This document shows positions 18,025 through 26,292 of a stretch of 64,000 nucleotides of DNA, one piece after another. Source of the DNA: Clostridia bacterium (GTDB lineage Bacteria; Bacillota; Clostridia; Lachnospirales; Cellulosilyticaceae). Each line of letters starts with the position of its first letter. The stretch's first letter is position 1. Below the pieces are notes generated by a model. That model was not told the origin of the DNA, searched no databases, and saw nothing but the letters and a program-made list of their open reading frames with translations. The stretch is from assembly GCA_029239755.1 (NCBI GenBank), contig JARBUI010000004.1, positions 1 through 64,000 of the forward strand, in the 5' to 3' direction. Made by a program: the position numbers and the translations under genes.

Positions 18025-18996
18025 TTATTCATATAAATATTTTTGAATTTCAGGACTGTCAATACTTGATTTATCATACCAATAGAATCCTGTATCAATA
18101 AACTCCGGAAGCCGCTCGCCTTTAGCAGCTTGAAGTGCTGTTTCTATAGCCTTGTATCCCATGCCTACTGGGTCCTGAGTAATAGCCCCAGCTATAATAC
18201 CTTCGCGGATAGCATCTGTAATCGTTTTGCCAGAATCGAAAGCGATGACTGTAACCGTCCCTATTTTATTAAGCTCTTTTAATGCATCAATAATGCCTTC
18301 ATTCATAAGGGCATTGATACCGAATAAGCCAGTAATATCAGGATGAGTTTCTAATATTTTTTTTGCAGCCTCTTTTGCATCAGCTCTTGAGTCTAAGCTA
18401 TAGGTTACAGGTATTATCTCGATATCAGAATAGTTTTCTCTAATTGTATTCATGAATCCATCCCCTCTCTCTCTGCTTACTTTGACGGGCTTTGACACTG
18501 AAAGAACCCCCACTTTACCTTTTCCTCCAAGAAGTTCGCCCATTTTCATTCCTGCTAATTCTCCGGCTCCGTAATTATCTATTCCAACTGTTGTTTTCAT
18601 AATAGGGCTATCAACGCCTGTATCTACCCCAACAACTGGAATACCTCTTCTTTGAGCTTCTTCAAGATAGGGGGTGAGGGCTGTTGCATCAAGGGCGGAT
18701 ATAAGAATAGCCTGAGGATTTTTAGTTAATGCTGATTTAAGTACATCAATCTGAATTTCTAGGGGTTCTCCTATTAGCGGGCCTTCAAATGTTGTTTTAA
18801 TTCCATAATCTTTAGCAGCTTGTTCAGTTCCGGCCCTAAGTTGTTTAAAAAAACCAAAATCAAGTGTTTTGGCAATAACCGGGATATATATTTGTTCAGA
18901 AGGCACTGCTTCTTGCGCAGCAGGTCCTGTTATAAAGAATAGAGGTAAACCTAATGTAAATAATAGAAGTAATGCTGATTTTGATGGTTTTTTCAT
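18025..18996 (-). CDS. Secreted periplasmic-binding-protein-like sugar binder, first of a pair
   Basis: A 323-residue paralog of the neighbouring gene along its whole length (shared IYIPVIAK, GTEQAAKDYGI, EIQIDVLKSALTKNPQAILISAL, DKSSIDSPEIQKYLYE). The signal peptide ends near GPAAQEA and again has no lipobox Cys. The two share the leader sequence TTACTTGAAAGAGGT before their starts, consistent with a recent tandem duplication that included the ribosome binding site. Fold: ribose/galactose-type binding protein. Ligand unknown. Orphan with respect to ABC transporter genes. Confidence 0.85.
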   Translation of the reverse strand: MKKPSKSALLLLFTLGLPLFFITGPAAQEAVPSEQIYIPVIAKTLDFGFFKQLRAGTEQAAKDYGIKTTFEGPLIGEPLEIQIDVLKSALTKNPQAILISALDATALTPYLEEAQRRGIPVVGVDTGVDSPIMKTTVGIDNYGAGELAGMKMGELLGGKGKVGVLSVSKPVKVSRERGDGFMNTIRENYSDIEIIPVTYSLDSRADAKEAAKKILETHPDITGLFGINALMNEGIIDALKELNKIGTVTVIAFDSGKTITDAIREGIIAGAITQDPVGMGYKAIETALQAAKGERLPEFIDTGFYWYDKSSIDSPEIQKYLYE

Positions 18997-19145
18997 ATCT
19001 GAACCTCTTTCAAGTAAGGTGAATTTTACCTTTAACTAACTCTTACCAAAATTAAGATTTATTATATGTGATACAAATATTATTTATAAATAATTCTTTC
19101 TAGTTTTGCATTAAGATATTCATAAAAATATTAGCTTAAAAACTA

Positions 19146-19176
19146 TTGACTTAGAGTTAACTCTAAGATTTAAAAT
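19146..19176 (+). promoter_or_regulatory. MerR-type promoter/operator of the aldo/keto reductase gene
   Basis: TTGACT (19146-19151) and TAAAAT (19171-19176) are separated by 19 bp, the overlong spacer typical of MerR-activated promoters. The spacer is filled by the perfect 18-bp palindrome CTTAGAGTTAACTCTAAG (19150-19167). It resembles operators of the NmlR/AdhR subgroup, which respond to aldehydes or thiol stress. That subgroup assignment is from memory of family motifs. Confidence 0.75.
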
Positions 19177-19227
19177 GGATATATAGAGAAACTATCTAGT
19201 TATAGGATTATATAAGGGGGAATTATT

Positions 19228-20385
19228 TTGTTATTTAGGACATTTGGGAAGACAAATGAAAAGGTATCGGTGTTAGGTTTTGGCTGTATGAGATTACCTA
19301 TTATCGATGGAGATACAACTAAAATTGATGAAGAAAAGGCTGTAGAAATGATTCGTTATGCCATTGATGAAGGAGTTAATTATGTAGATACGGCATACCC
19401 TTATCATGGAACAGGCATGGGAAATGGCGGAGAAAGTGAGCCTTTCGTAGGAAGAGCCTTAAAAGATGGCTATAGAGAAAAAGTTAATTTAGCTACAAAG
19501 CTTCCTAGCTGGGCGATCAAAACCAGAGAAGATATGGATAAGTATTTAAATGTTCAACTAGAGCGTCTCCAAACAGATACAATAGATTTTTACTTAGTGC
19601 ATGCTTTAAATGCGGAGACGTGGGAAAACTTGAAGAAATTAGGGATAAGTGAATTTTTAGAATCCGCAATCAAGGATGGAAGAATAAGATATGCAGGATT
19701 TTCTTTTCATGATAAACTAGAGGTGTTTAAAGATATAGTAGATTATTATGATTGGTCTTTTTGTCAAATTCAATATAATTATTTGGATGAAAACTTTCAG
19801 GCAGGAATAGAGGGTTTGGAATATGCAGCAGACAGAGATTTAGGAATTGTTATTATGGAGCCCCTAAGAGGCGGTAAAATAGTAAAAAATCTTCCGTCAG
19901 AAGTTATGGAACTTTTTGATCGGGCAGAGGCTAAACGGTCTCCTGCTGAATGGGCATTAAGATGGATATGGAATCATCCGAAGGTTTCTGTTATTTTAAG
20001 TGGCATGAGCATAATGGATGATGTAATAGAGAATATAAAGGTTGCTGGTGAAGCACTTCCTAATTCTTTGACAGAAAAAGAATTAACAACAATAAGTGAT
20101 GTGAAAAAAGTATTTAATGACAGAATTAAGGTTAATTGTACAGCTTGTGAATATTGTATGCCCTGCCCGGCAGGAGTAAATATTCCTAAGAATTTTGCGT
20201 ATTATAACGAATATAGCTTATTTGTTACACCAGAAAGAGAAAAAGAGCTTAAGTCTGCATACCGCTTAATAGGAGAAAAAGAGAGAGCAGATAGGTGTGC
20301 ATCGTGTGGTGAATGTGAAAGTCATTGCCCACAAGCCATTAAGATCCGTCAAGAACTAAAAAATATTGCAGAACTATTTGCATAA
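19228..20385 (+). CDS. Aldo/keto reductase with C-terminal Fe-S cysteine clusters
   Basis: 385 residues. The N-terminal TIM-barrel AKR domain (VLGFGCMRLP; catalytic Tyr in DTAYPYHGTG; Lys in LATKLPSW; His in FYLVHALN) leads into a C-terminal ferredoxin-like domain with CTACEYCMPCPAGVNIP and CASCGECESHCPQ. This architecture is common in anaerobes, where the Fe-S centre may link aldehyde/ketone reduction to ferredoxin. TTG start at 19228, 7 nt after AAGGGGG. The upstream MerR operator implies induction by an electrophile. Substrate unknown. Confidence 0.9.
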   Translation: MLFRTFGKTNEKVSVLGFGCMRLPIIDGDTTKIDEEKAVEMIRYAIDEGVNYVDTAYPYHGTGMGNGGESEPFVGRALKDGYREKVNLATKLPSWAIKTREDMDKYLNVQLERLQTDTIDFYLVHALNAETWENLKKLGISEFLESAIKDGRIRYAGFSFHDKLEVFKDIVDYYDWSFCQIQYNYLDENFQAGIEGLEYAADRDLGIVIMEPLRGGKIVKNLPSEVMELFDRAEAKRSPAEWALRWIWNHPKVSVILSGMSIMDDVIENIKVAGEALPNSLTEKELTTISDVKKVFNDRIKVNCTACEYCMPCPAGVNIPKNFAYYNEYSLFVTPEREKELKSAYRLIGEKERADRCASCGECESHCPQAIKIRQELKNIAELFA

Positions 20386-20394
20386 ATAGCAAAG

Positions 20395-20434
20395 AGGTGC
20401 ATGACTATATAAAACATGCACCTTATTTCGTTTT
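20395..20434 (+). terminator. Terminator after the aldo/keto reductase gene
   Basis: AGGTGCATG (20395-20403) pairs with CATGCACCT (20415-20423), followed by a T-rich stretch interrupted by CG. Confidence 0.65.
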
Positions 20435-20484
20435 AATTTCTATGTATACCTGATAATGAGTATAAATCTATTGGAGTGATAAAC

Positions 20485-21789
20485 ATGAAAGTATTGTATT
20501 ATGATTGTTTTTGTGGTATTAGCGGAGATATGAATCTAGCTGCGCTGCTAGACTTAGGAGTGCCTGCGGAATATTTAACACAAGAAATCTCAAAGCTTAA
20601 GTTGGATGCTGAGTATGAAATTAAGATTGAAAAGGCTGCTAAGCAAGGAATAACTGGCATTAGAGTAGATGTGATATTGAAAAATCAATCCTGCAGTGAA
20701 CATCCTGCAGATGGAAATCATCATGAGCATGGGAATATAAACGGACACCACCATACCCATGTTCATCATCATGCCCATAGTGAAGTTCATACTCATATAA
20801 AAAAGGATGAGCATCATCACAGAAATATAAAGGATATTGAAAATATTATAAGTTCCAGTTCTTTAAATGATAAGGTTAAAAAATTAAGTATGGACATGTT
20901 TATGAAGATAGCAGAAGCTGAAGCAAAAGTTCATGGGAAAGCTTTACATGAGGTGCATTTTCATGAGGTCGGAGCTGTTGATTCTATTATAGATATGGTA
21001 GGGGCAGCTATCTGCTTGGATTATCTGGAGGTGGATAAGATTCTTGCTTCTCCTGTTCAAGTGGGGGGAGGCTTTGTTAAGTGTGCACATGGACTTATGC
21101 CGGTCCCAGCACCAGCAACTGTAGAAATATTAAAGGAGATACCCATTAATACGGGTATAGTTCCTTTTGAGACAACTACTCCGACGGGAGCTGCTATCCT
21201 GGCAGCAAACGTTCAGAAATTTACCCCTAAAATAGATTTCGCTATAAAGAAAATCGCCTATGGCATAGGACATAGAGATTTAGAAATACCTAATGTATTA
21301 CGGGTTTATTTAGGAGAAACGAAAGAGTATGGATCTCCGGAAATAGAAGAACAGTATATGTTAGAAACGAACATAGATGATATGAATCCAGAATTTTATG
21401 GATATATTGAAGAAAAGCTTTTTGAAGGCGGGGCCTTAGATGTCTTTAAGACCCCTATATCTATGAAAAAGGGAAGGCCAGGAGTAAAATTAAGCGTATT
21501 AGTAAATAAACAAAGTGAAGAAAATATTCTTGATATCATTTTCACGGAAACCACTTCAATAGGCATCAGGAAATATAAAGTCGAGAAAATAATGTTAAAC
21601 AGGGATTTTTCCAAGATTAAAACACAATATGGAGAAGTGACTATCAAACAATCTTATTATAAAGGAGAGTTAATTAAGTATAAGCCAGAATACGAAGAGT
21701 GCAGAAGTATAGCAAAAGAAAATAATATAACGATAGATAAGGTTTATAAAGAAATCCATAAAAAGATAGGGGAGTTGTATGATAAATAA
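20485..21789 (+). CDS. larC: LarC, nickel-pincer cofactor nickel-insertion protein
   Basis: About 434 residues. LarC is the CTP-dependent cyclometallase that inserts nickel into the pyridinium bisthiocarboxylate mononucleotide, completing the NPN cofactor of lactate-racemase-type enzymes. Hallmarks: N-terminal YYDCFCGISGDMNLAALLDLG, a His-rich metal-binding stretch (residues ~75-115, many HH/HxH), HFHEVGAVDSIIDMVGA, PTGAAI and YMLETNIDDMNPEF. In some lactobacilli larC is split and joined by frameshifting; here it is one continuous frame. The track GTG (20476) lies within the ribosome binding site TTGGAG, so ATG 20485 is chosen. It overlaps larE by 11 bp. Confidence 0.93.
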   Translation: MKVLYYDCFCGISGDMNLAALLDLGVPAEYLTQEISKLKLDAEYEIKIEKAAKQGITGIRVDVILKNQSCSEHPADGNHHEHGNINGHHHTHVHHHAHSEVHTHIKKDEHHHRNIKDIENIISSSSLNDKVKKLSMDMFMKIAEAEAKVHGKALHEVHFHEVGAVDSIIDMVGAAICLDYLEVDKILASPVQVGGGFVKCAHGLMPVPAPATVEILKEIPINTGIVPFETTTPTGAAILAANVQKFTPKIDFAIKKIAYGIGHRDLEIPNVLRVYLGETKEYGSPEIEEQYMLETNIDDMNPEFYGYIEEKLFEGGALDVFKTPISMKKGRPGVKLSVLVNKQSEENILDIIFTETTSIGIRKYKVEKIMLNRDFSKIKTQYGEVTIKQSYYKGELIKYKPEYEECRSIAKENNITIDKVYKEIHKKIGELYDK

Positions 21790-22591
21790 TGATAAATACA
21801 ATGAATTAATTAATTATCTTAAGCGTTTAGGAAAAGTTGTTATAGCTTTTTCGGGTGGAGTAGACAGTACTTTTTTAGTTAAAGCAGCCAAGGAGGCCCT
21901 TGGAGAACATGTGAAGGCAGTAACCATTGTATCTCCATATATTCCTAAATGGGAAATAGAAGAAGCTAAGGAATTAGTCCGCGAATTAGGGGTTAGGCAT
22001 GAAATTGTAGAGGCTCCCATTATTGAATCTATTAAATATAATCCTGAAGACAGATGCTATCTTTGTAAAACCGCTGTATTTAGTAAGATTATATCTATAG
22101 CTAAAGAAGAAGGATATCACTCTGTTGTTGACGGAACAAATTTTGATGACACAAGCGATTATAGACCAGGCCTGAGGGCACTGAAGGAATTAGAAGTAAG
22201 AAGTCCACTACTTGAATGTAAGTTGACCAAAGCAGAAATTAGAGAATTCTCCCATGAACTCGGTCTCAATACTTGGGACAAACCTGCATATGCTTGTCTT
22301 TTAACAAGAATACCTTATGGAAGTGAGCTTAAAGAAGAGGATTTTGAAAAAATCGAAAAGGCTGAAAAGTTTATGATGAGCATAGGGTTTAGAGCGGTTA
22401 GGGTAAGGTGTCATGAGAATCTCGCGAGAGTGGAAGTAAGTAGAGATGATAGAAGCAGGTTGTTTGATGAAGTGCTTTTAGATACTATTGCTCATAAGAT
22501 AAAGGCCTGTGGATTTAAGTATGTATCATTAGATTTAGAAGGTTATAGAGTAGGAAGTTTCAATGAAACGATGGTGAAAACGAATGAATAA
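21779..22591 (+). CDS. larE: LarE, ATP-dependent sulfur transferase of nickel-pincer cofactor synthesis
   Basis: A 270-residue PP-loop enzyme (VIAFSGGVDSTFLVKAA) that adenylates the biscarboxylated pyridinium nucleotide and transfers sulfur to give the bisthiocarboxylate. Family motifs are DRCYLCK and GTNFDDTSDYRPGLRAL. The Cys in KPAYACLLTRIPYG is at about the position of the sacrificial Cys of Lactiplantibacillus LarE. Additional cysteines (RCYLC, RCHENL) leave open a sulfur-recycling Fe-S variant. The ATG at 21779 overlaps the end of larC and the end overlaps larB, showing tight translational coupling. Confidence 0.92.
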   Translation: MINNDKYNELINYLKRLGKVVIAFSGGVDSTFLVKAAKEALGEHVKAVTIVSPYIPKWEIEEAKELVRELGVRHEIVEAPIIESIKYNPEDRCYLCKTAVFSKIISIAKEEGYHSVVDGTNFDDTSDYRPGLRALKELEVRSPLLECKLTKAEIREFSHELGLNTWDKPAYACLLTRIPYGSELKEEDFEKIEKAEKFMMSIGFRAVRVRCHENLARVEVSRDDRSRLFDEVLLDTIAHKIKACGFKYVSLDLEGYRVGSFNETMVKTNE

Positions 22592-23330
22592 AGAGGAAAT
22601 TAGAAATTTATTGGAATCGGTTAAAGAGAATAAAATAAATATAGAAGAAGCTCTTGGAAAATTAGAAGATTTACCCTTTAAAGATTTGGGATTTGCAAAG
22701 ATAGATAACCATAGAGAATTAAGAGGGGGTTATCCTGAAGTTATATACTGTGGGGGTAAGACTGTAGAGCAAGTTAGAGATATAGTCCAGTTTATGCTGA
22801 CAAAAGATAATAACATATTGGGAACCAGAGCTACTGAAGAAATGTACCATGCAGTAAAGGAAATATGTGAAGAAGCAGAGTACAATAAGCTTGGAAGAAC
22901 AATAACTGTAAAGAAAAAAGAAGAACCTCTTACGGATAGTTATATTGCTGTAGTGGCGGCTGGGACATCAGACCTGCCAGTAGTAGAAGAGGCTGTTGAA
23001 ACTGCAAAAATACTAGGAAACCGAGTTGAAAAGATAACTGATGTAGGTGTTGCGGGTATACATAGACTCTTTTCAAGATTAGATATCATAAGAGGAGCTA
23101 AGGTGGTTATAGTGATTGCGGGAATGGAAGGAGCTTTAGCCAGTGTTATAGGAGGGCTTGTAAACAAACCTGTCATAGCAGTTCCGACTAGTGTTGGTTA
23201 TGGAGCAAACTTTGGAGGGATTTCAGCTCTGCTATCCATGCTAAATAGTTGTGCCAGCGGGGTTAGCGTAGTCAACATAGATAACGGATTTGGTGCAGCC
23301 TATAATGCCAGCATCATTAATAAATTATAA
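22584..23330 (+). CDS. larB: LarB, pyridinium-3,5-biscarboxylate mononucleotide synthase
   Basis: A 248-residue protein: an N-terminal LarB-specific region (FAKIDNHRELRGGYPEVIYCGGKT) and a C-terminal PurE-like domain (VVAAGTSDLPVVEEAVETA, GVAGIHRL, VIVIAGMEGALASVIGGL, PVIAVPTSVGYGANFGG). It carboxylates nicotinate adenine dinucleotide and hydrolyses it, the first step of NPN cofactor synthesis. It overlaps larE by 8 bp. Gene order C-E-B completes the cofactor pathway. No larA (the cofactor-using racemase) is in the window. Confidence 0.93.
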   Translation: MNKEEIRNLLESVKENKINIEEALGKLEDLPFKDLGFAKIDNHRELRGGYPEVIYCGGKTVEQVRDIVQFMLTKDNNILGTRATEEMYHAVKEICEEAEYNKLGRTITVKKKEEPLTDSYIAVVAAGTSDLPVVEEAVETAKILGNRVEKITDVGVAGIHRLFSRLDIIRGAKVVIVIAGMEGALASVIGGLVNKPVIAVPTSVGYGANFGGISALLSMLNSCASGVSVVNIDNGFGAAYNASIINKL

Positions 23331-23446
23331 GTTAAAGTAACTACAAATAAGATGTTTAATAAGCTAAATACGGTGTGGCAATGATTAAAAAGATTTATAG
23401 CATTTCTTAAATAGGATGTTATAAATTTTTTTTATAAAAATGTCTA

Positions 23447-23477
23447 TTGACTTTAACCTTAGGGGAAGGTATACACT
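23447..23477 (+). promoter_or_regulatory. MerR-type promoter/operator of the MerR regulator gene
   Basis: TTGACT (23447-23452) and TACACT (23472-23477) have a 19-bp spacer containing the dyad ACCTT-AGGGG-AAGGT (23456-23470). This is the classic MerR layout, implying autoregulation. The track ORF start at 23440 lies inside it. Confidence 0.75.
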
Positions 23478-23520
23478 CATTTTGTTGAAAGAAATAAACT
23501 TAGGGAGGAGGATCATAAGT

Positions 23521-24342
23521 GTGTTTACAATAGGAATGTTTTCAAAGATCAACAGGATTACTACAAAAACACTGCGGCATTATGATGAACTAGGATTATT
23601 AAAACCAGAGTATATAGATGAATTTACCGGTTACAGATACTATACTACGAATCAGCTTATGCAGCTTCATAGAATTATAACGCTTAAGCAAATGGGATTA
23701 TCACTTAGCGACATCAAAGAGATACTAAACAATCCAAGGGCAATAGATTTGTTTCTAAAGCTTAAGGAGCAAGATGTTTTGAAAAGTATAGAAGCTGAAA
23801 AGGCAAAACTATTACAAATACGCAGCTACCTTAGCTGCATAAAAGGAGAGAACCCCAAAATGTATACCCCTATAATTAAAGAATTACCTGAAGTTATTGT
23901 AGCCTCTATGAGGCAGGTTGTAGAAGGCTATGATGTATTTTTTGATTTAGTTCCCAACGTTATGGGAAAAGAAATGAAGCGAGTAGGCTGCGAGTGTGCG
24001 GTTCCTGAGTACTGCTTCAACATTTATCACGATGGAGAGTATAAAGAAAAAGATATAGATGTAGAGATATGTGAAGCGGTAACAGAAATGAAAGAAGATA
24101 CAAATATATTAAAGTTTAAGAAGATTGATAAAGTACCTGCTGCGATTTGCATACTTCATAAAGGATCATACAATAAGCTTGGTGAAGCTTATGCATTTGC
24201 CTTCAACTGGATTAAAGATAATAACTATGAAGTAGTGGGTGATCCAAGAGAATCTTTCATTGATGGCATATGGAATAAAGAAAGTGAAGAAGATTGGCTG
24301 ACAGAGATTCAGGTTCCGATACGAATGAAGGTAAATGAGTAG
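23521..24342 (+). CDS. MerR family regulator with GyrI-like effector domain
   Basis: About 273 residues. An N-terminal MerR winged helix (FSKINRITTKTLRHYDELGLLKP, TGYRYYTTNQLMQLHRI), a dimerisation coiled coil (residues ~85-115) and a C-terminal GyrI-like ligand-binding domain (PEVIVASMRQVVEGYD, AAICILHKGSYNKLGEAY, EIQVPIRM), as in BmrR/YdfL-type multidrug sensors. The track starts at 23440, but that ATG precedes the gene's own promoter -10. GTG 23521 in the same frame follows GGGAGGAGG and is the real start. No efflux gene is adjacent, so it may act chiefly on itself or at a distance. Confidence 0.88.
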   Translation: MFTIGMFSKINRITTKTLRHYDELGLLKPEYIDEFTGYRYYTTNQLMQLHRIITLKQMGLSLSDIKEILNNPRAIDLFLKLKEQDVLKSIEAEKAKLLQIRSYLSCIKGENPKMYTPIIKELPEVIVASMRQVVEGYDVFFDLVPNVMGKEMKRVGCECAVPEYCFNIYHDGEYKEKDIDVEICEAVTEMKEDTNILKFKKIDKVPAAICILHKGSYNKLGEAYAFAFNWIKDNNYEVVGDPRESFIDGIWNKESEEDWLTEIQVPIRMKVNE

Positions 24343-24485
24343 GCAGCAGGGGTCTATTCATTTGGTGCGATTAGTGAAACACAGGTATTTCCGGGAAATG
24401 TAAATGTGTATAAATAAACAGTTTACATAGTTCATTAATCATGGCATTTTGGTATAACTTAAAAGTGAAAATAATGATAGATATT

Positions 24486-24522
24486 AAACAAATGCAGGTG
24501 AATGCCTGCATTTGTTTTTTTT
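24486..24522 (+). terminator. Rho-independent terminator after the MerR gene
   Basis: AAACAAATGCAGG pairs perfectly with CCTGCATTTGTTT over a 6-nt loop, followed by a T run. Confidence 0.85.
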
Positions 24523-24761
24523 GGAGAATTTTCAATAGGTTCAAAAATTAATACTTATAATGAGTTTAGTAAATATAAGTAATAAATTTAGTTGATAATT
24601 ATTTATAAACTTGTATATTTTTAATATTTGCAGCATAAGTATAGTAAATAGAAAGACTTATTTAATTAATAAATTTAGACATAATAAAGAGATGTTATAG
24701 TAAAATAATACAAATCAACATAAAAGATGATGAAAAATATATATAGATTAAATATAAAACA

Positions 24762-24790
24762 TTGACTCTATATAAAAGTGGCTATATAAT
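24762..24790 (+). promoter_or_regulatory. Strong sigma-A promoter of the LsrB-like importer operon
   Basis: TTGACT (24762-24767), a 17-bp spacer and a perfect TATAAT (24785-24790). The transcript would begin near 24797, leaving about 280 nt of untranslated leader before the first gene. Confidence 0.75.
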
Positions 24791-25075
24791 GAATTCAATA
24801 GGAGGCAGATTTTTTAAAAAAGATAGAGCTAATTTTAGCTAATAAAATACTAAATAATTACTAAACTAAATACTTTACAACATAATTTGTACATAAATTC
24901 TTGCAGAAGTTAATAAACTTTTTAGTAGTTGCTATATATCAGAATACATGATTTCCCTGCTGTTTCGTTATTGTCTTGCAGAGAAGTCTGTAGAATAAAT
25001 TTTAAAATCTGTAAACAGAAATGTTACAGTACTTTGTAATGAACTAAAAACATTTATATTCAAGGGGGATGTAGT

Positions 25076-26188
25076 ATGAAAAGAATAACAAAAAAGATTG
25101 GTGCATTATTAACATGTGTTATGATGGCATTTTCACTTGCAGCTTGTGGGTCACTAGATAGCGCAGCTAATACATCTGCGCCAGCAGATACAGCAAAAAC
25201 AGATACAGCAAAAACAGACACAGCGCAGCCAGATGCAGCGGCAGCGGATACAACAAAAACAGATACTGCAAAGAGCAGCTATAAAATTGCAGTTGTTCCT
25301 AAATTAACAAGTATTGCTTGGTTTCAAAGAATGGAAGTTGGTGTAAAGGAATACGCTAAAGAAAAAGGTGTAGATGCTTTTTATACAGGGCCATCAGAGG
25401 GAGATGGAGCACTTCAGGCGCAGGCAATTGAAGATTTAATCTCACAAGGTGTTGATGCTATTTGCGTCGTTCCTTTTTCAACTGAATCATTAGAACCAGT
25501 TCTTAAAAAAGCAAAAGAAGCTGGTATTGTTGTTATTACTCATGAAGCAGCTAATATGCAAAATATTGATTATGATATTGAGGCATTTAATAACGAAGAA
25601 TACGGTACACATTTTATGGCGAGACTTGGTGAGTTAACAGGGGGCAAAGGAGAGTATATCTTAACAGTAGGTGGACTCACTTCAGCGTCACATAATCAAT
25701 GGGTTGATGCAGGGAAAAAATTACAAGAAGAAAAGTTCCCAGATATGAAACAATATGGGGACAAGATTGAAACTGCAGATGATCAATCAGTATCTTACAA
25801 TAAAGTTAAAGAAGCTTTAACAGCTAATCCAAATATTGCAGCAATTCAAGGGTCTGCTATGCCTGACGTTGCAGGAGCAGCTTTAGCAGTAGAAGAATTA
25901 GGTTTAGCAGGAAAAGTTAAAATTTGCGGTACATCACTTGTATCTGTTGCAGGTAAGTATGTTAAAAACGGAACCATTGATACGATTTCTTTCTGGGATC
26001 CATCACTTGCAGGTAAAGCAATGATTGAACTTGCAGTTAAAGTATTAGATGGGGAAAAAATTGAAACAGGTTTAGATTTAGGCATTTCTGGCTACGATAA
26101 GTTAACTTTAGACGGAAAAGTACTTACCGGTCAAGCTTGGATTGATGTTAATAAAGATAATGTAGATGATCCAGCATATAATTTTTAA
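25076..26188 (+). CDS. Sugar ABC transporter substrate-binding lipoprotein (LsrB/RhaS-like)
   Basis: A 370-residue lipoprotein: signal peptide with lipobox LAAC (Cys ~24), a low-complexity linker built of repeated TDTAK/ADT units (residues 30-65), and a type I binding fold. IAVVPKLTSIAWFQRMEVGVKEYAKE, DAFYTGPSEGDGALQAQAIEDLISQGVDAI and DTISFWDPSLAGKAM resemble autoinducer-2/rhamnose-type binding proteins. The ligand is not certain. AAGGGGGATG precedes the ATG. It is the first gene of an operon with an ATPase, two permeases, a cupin protein and DhaK/DhaL kinase subunits. Confidence 0.9.
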   Translation: MKRITKKIGALLTCVMMAFSLAACGSLDSAANTSAPADTAKTDTAKTDTAQPDAAAADTTKTDTAKSSYKIAVVPKLTSIAWFQRMEVGVKEYAKEKGVDAFYTGPSEGDGALQAQAIEDLISQGVDAICVVPFSTESLEPVLKKAKEAGIVVITHEAANMQNIDYDIEAFNNEEYGTHFMARLGELTGGKGEYILTVGGLTSASHNQWVDAGKKLQEEKFPDMKQYGDKIETADDQSVSYNKVKEALTANPNIAAIQGSAMPDVAGAALAVEELGLAGKVKICGTSLVSVAGKYVKNGTIDTISFWDPSLAGKAMIELAVKVLDGEKIETGLDLGISGYDKLTLDGKVLTGQAWIDVNKDNVDDPAYNF

Positions 26189-26216
26189 TCATTAGCAAGG
26201 TCTCACTATGTAGGTG

Positions 26217-26270
26217 CGAACCTCATGAAGATGCCAGTTCTAGAGGGATCTCTATGGGGTTCGTATTTTT
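26217..26270 (+). terminator. Intercistronic hairpin between binding protein and ATPase genes
   Basis: CGAACCTCA pairs with TGGGGTTCG (one G-T pair) followed by TATTTTT. A partial terminator here would give more binding protein than ATPase, a common arrangement. Confidence 0.55.
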
Positions 26271-26292
26271 AAAACAACAAAAGGAGGGGAGG

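Larger units (their letters stand above)
24343..25075. other. 733-nt non-coding interval before the LsrB-like importer operon
   Basis: No gene is visible. It holds a terminator for the MerR gene (24486-24522), a strong promoter (24762-24790) and then a leader of about 280 nt. Near the end, CTGTAAAC (25009-25016) and GTTACAG (25023-25029) form an imperfect inverted repeat that could be an operator. The long AT-rich leader has no recognisable riboswitch core. Confidence 0.6.

Noticed and set aside
20590-20820. Reverse-strand 76-aa Met-rich ORF opposite the His-rich part of larC
   Set aside because: It is the antisense shadow of CAT/CAC His codons; no ribosome binding site or family resemblance.
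24762-25075. Riboswitch in the long leader of the LsrB-like operon
   Set aside because: No conserved aptamer core was recognisable; the leader is mostly AT-rich with weak repeats, so it is reported only as a long leader.
26204-26270. tRNA-like GGTTCG element between binding protein and ATPase genes
   Set aside because: The surrounding bases do not form a cloverleaf; the sequence is half of a simple hairpin with a T run.
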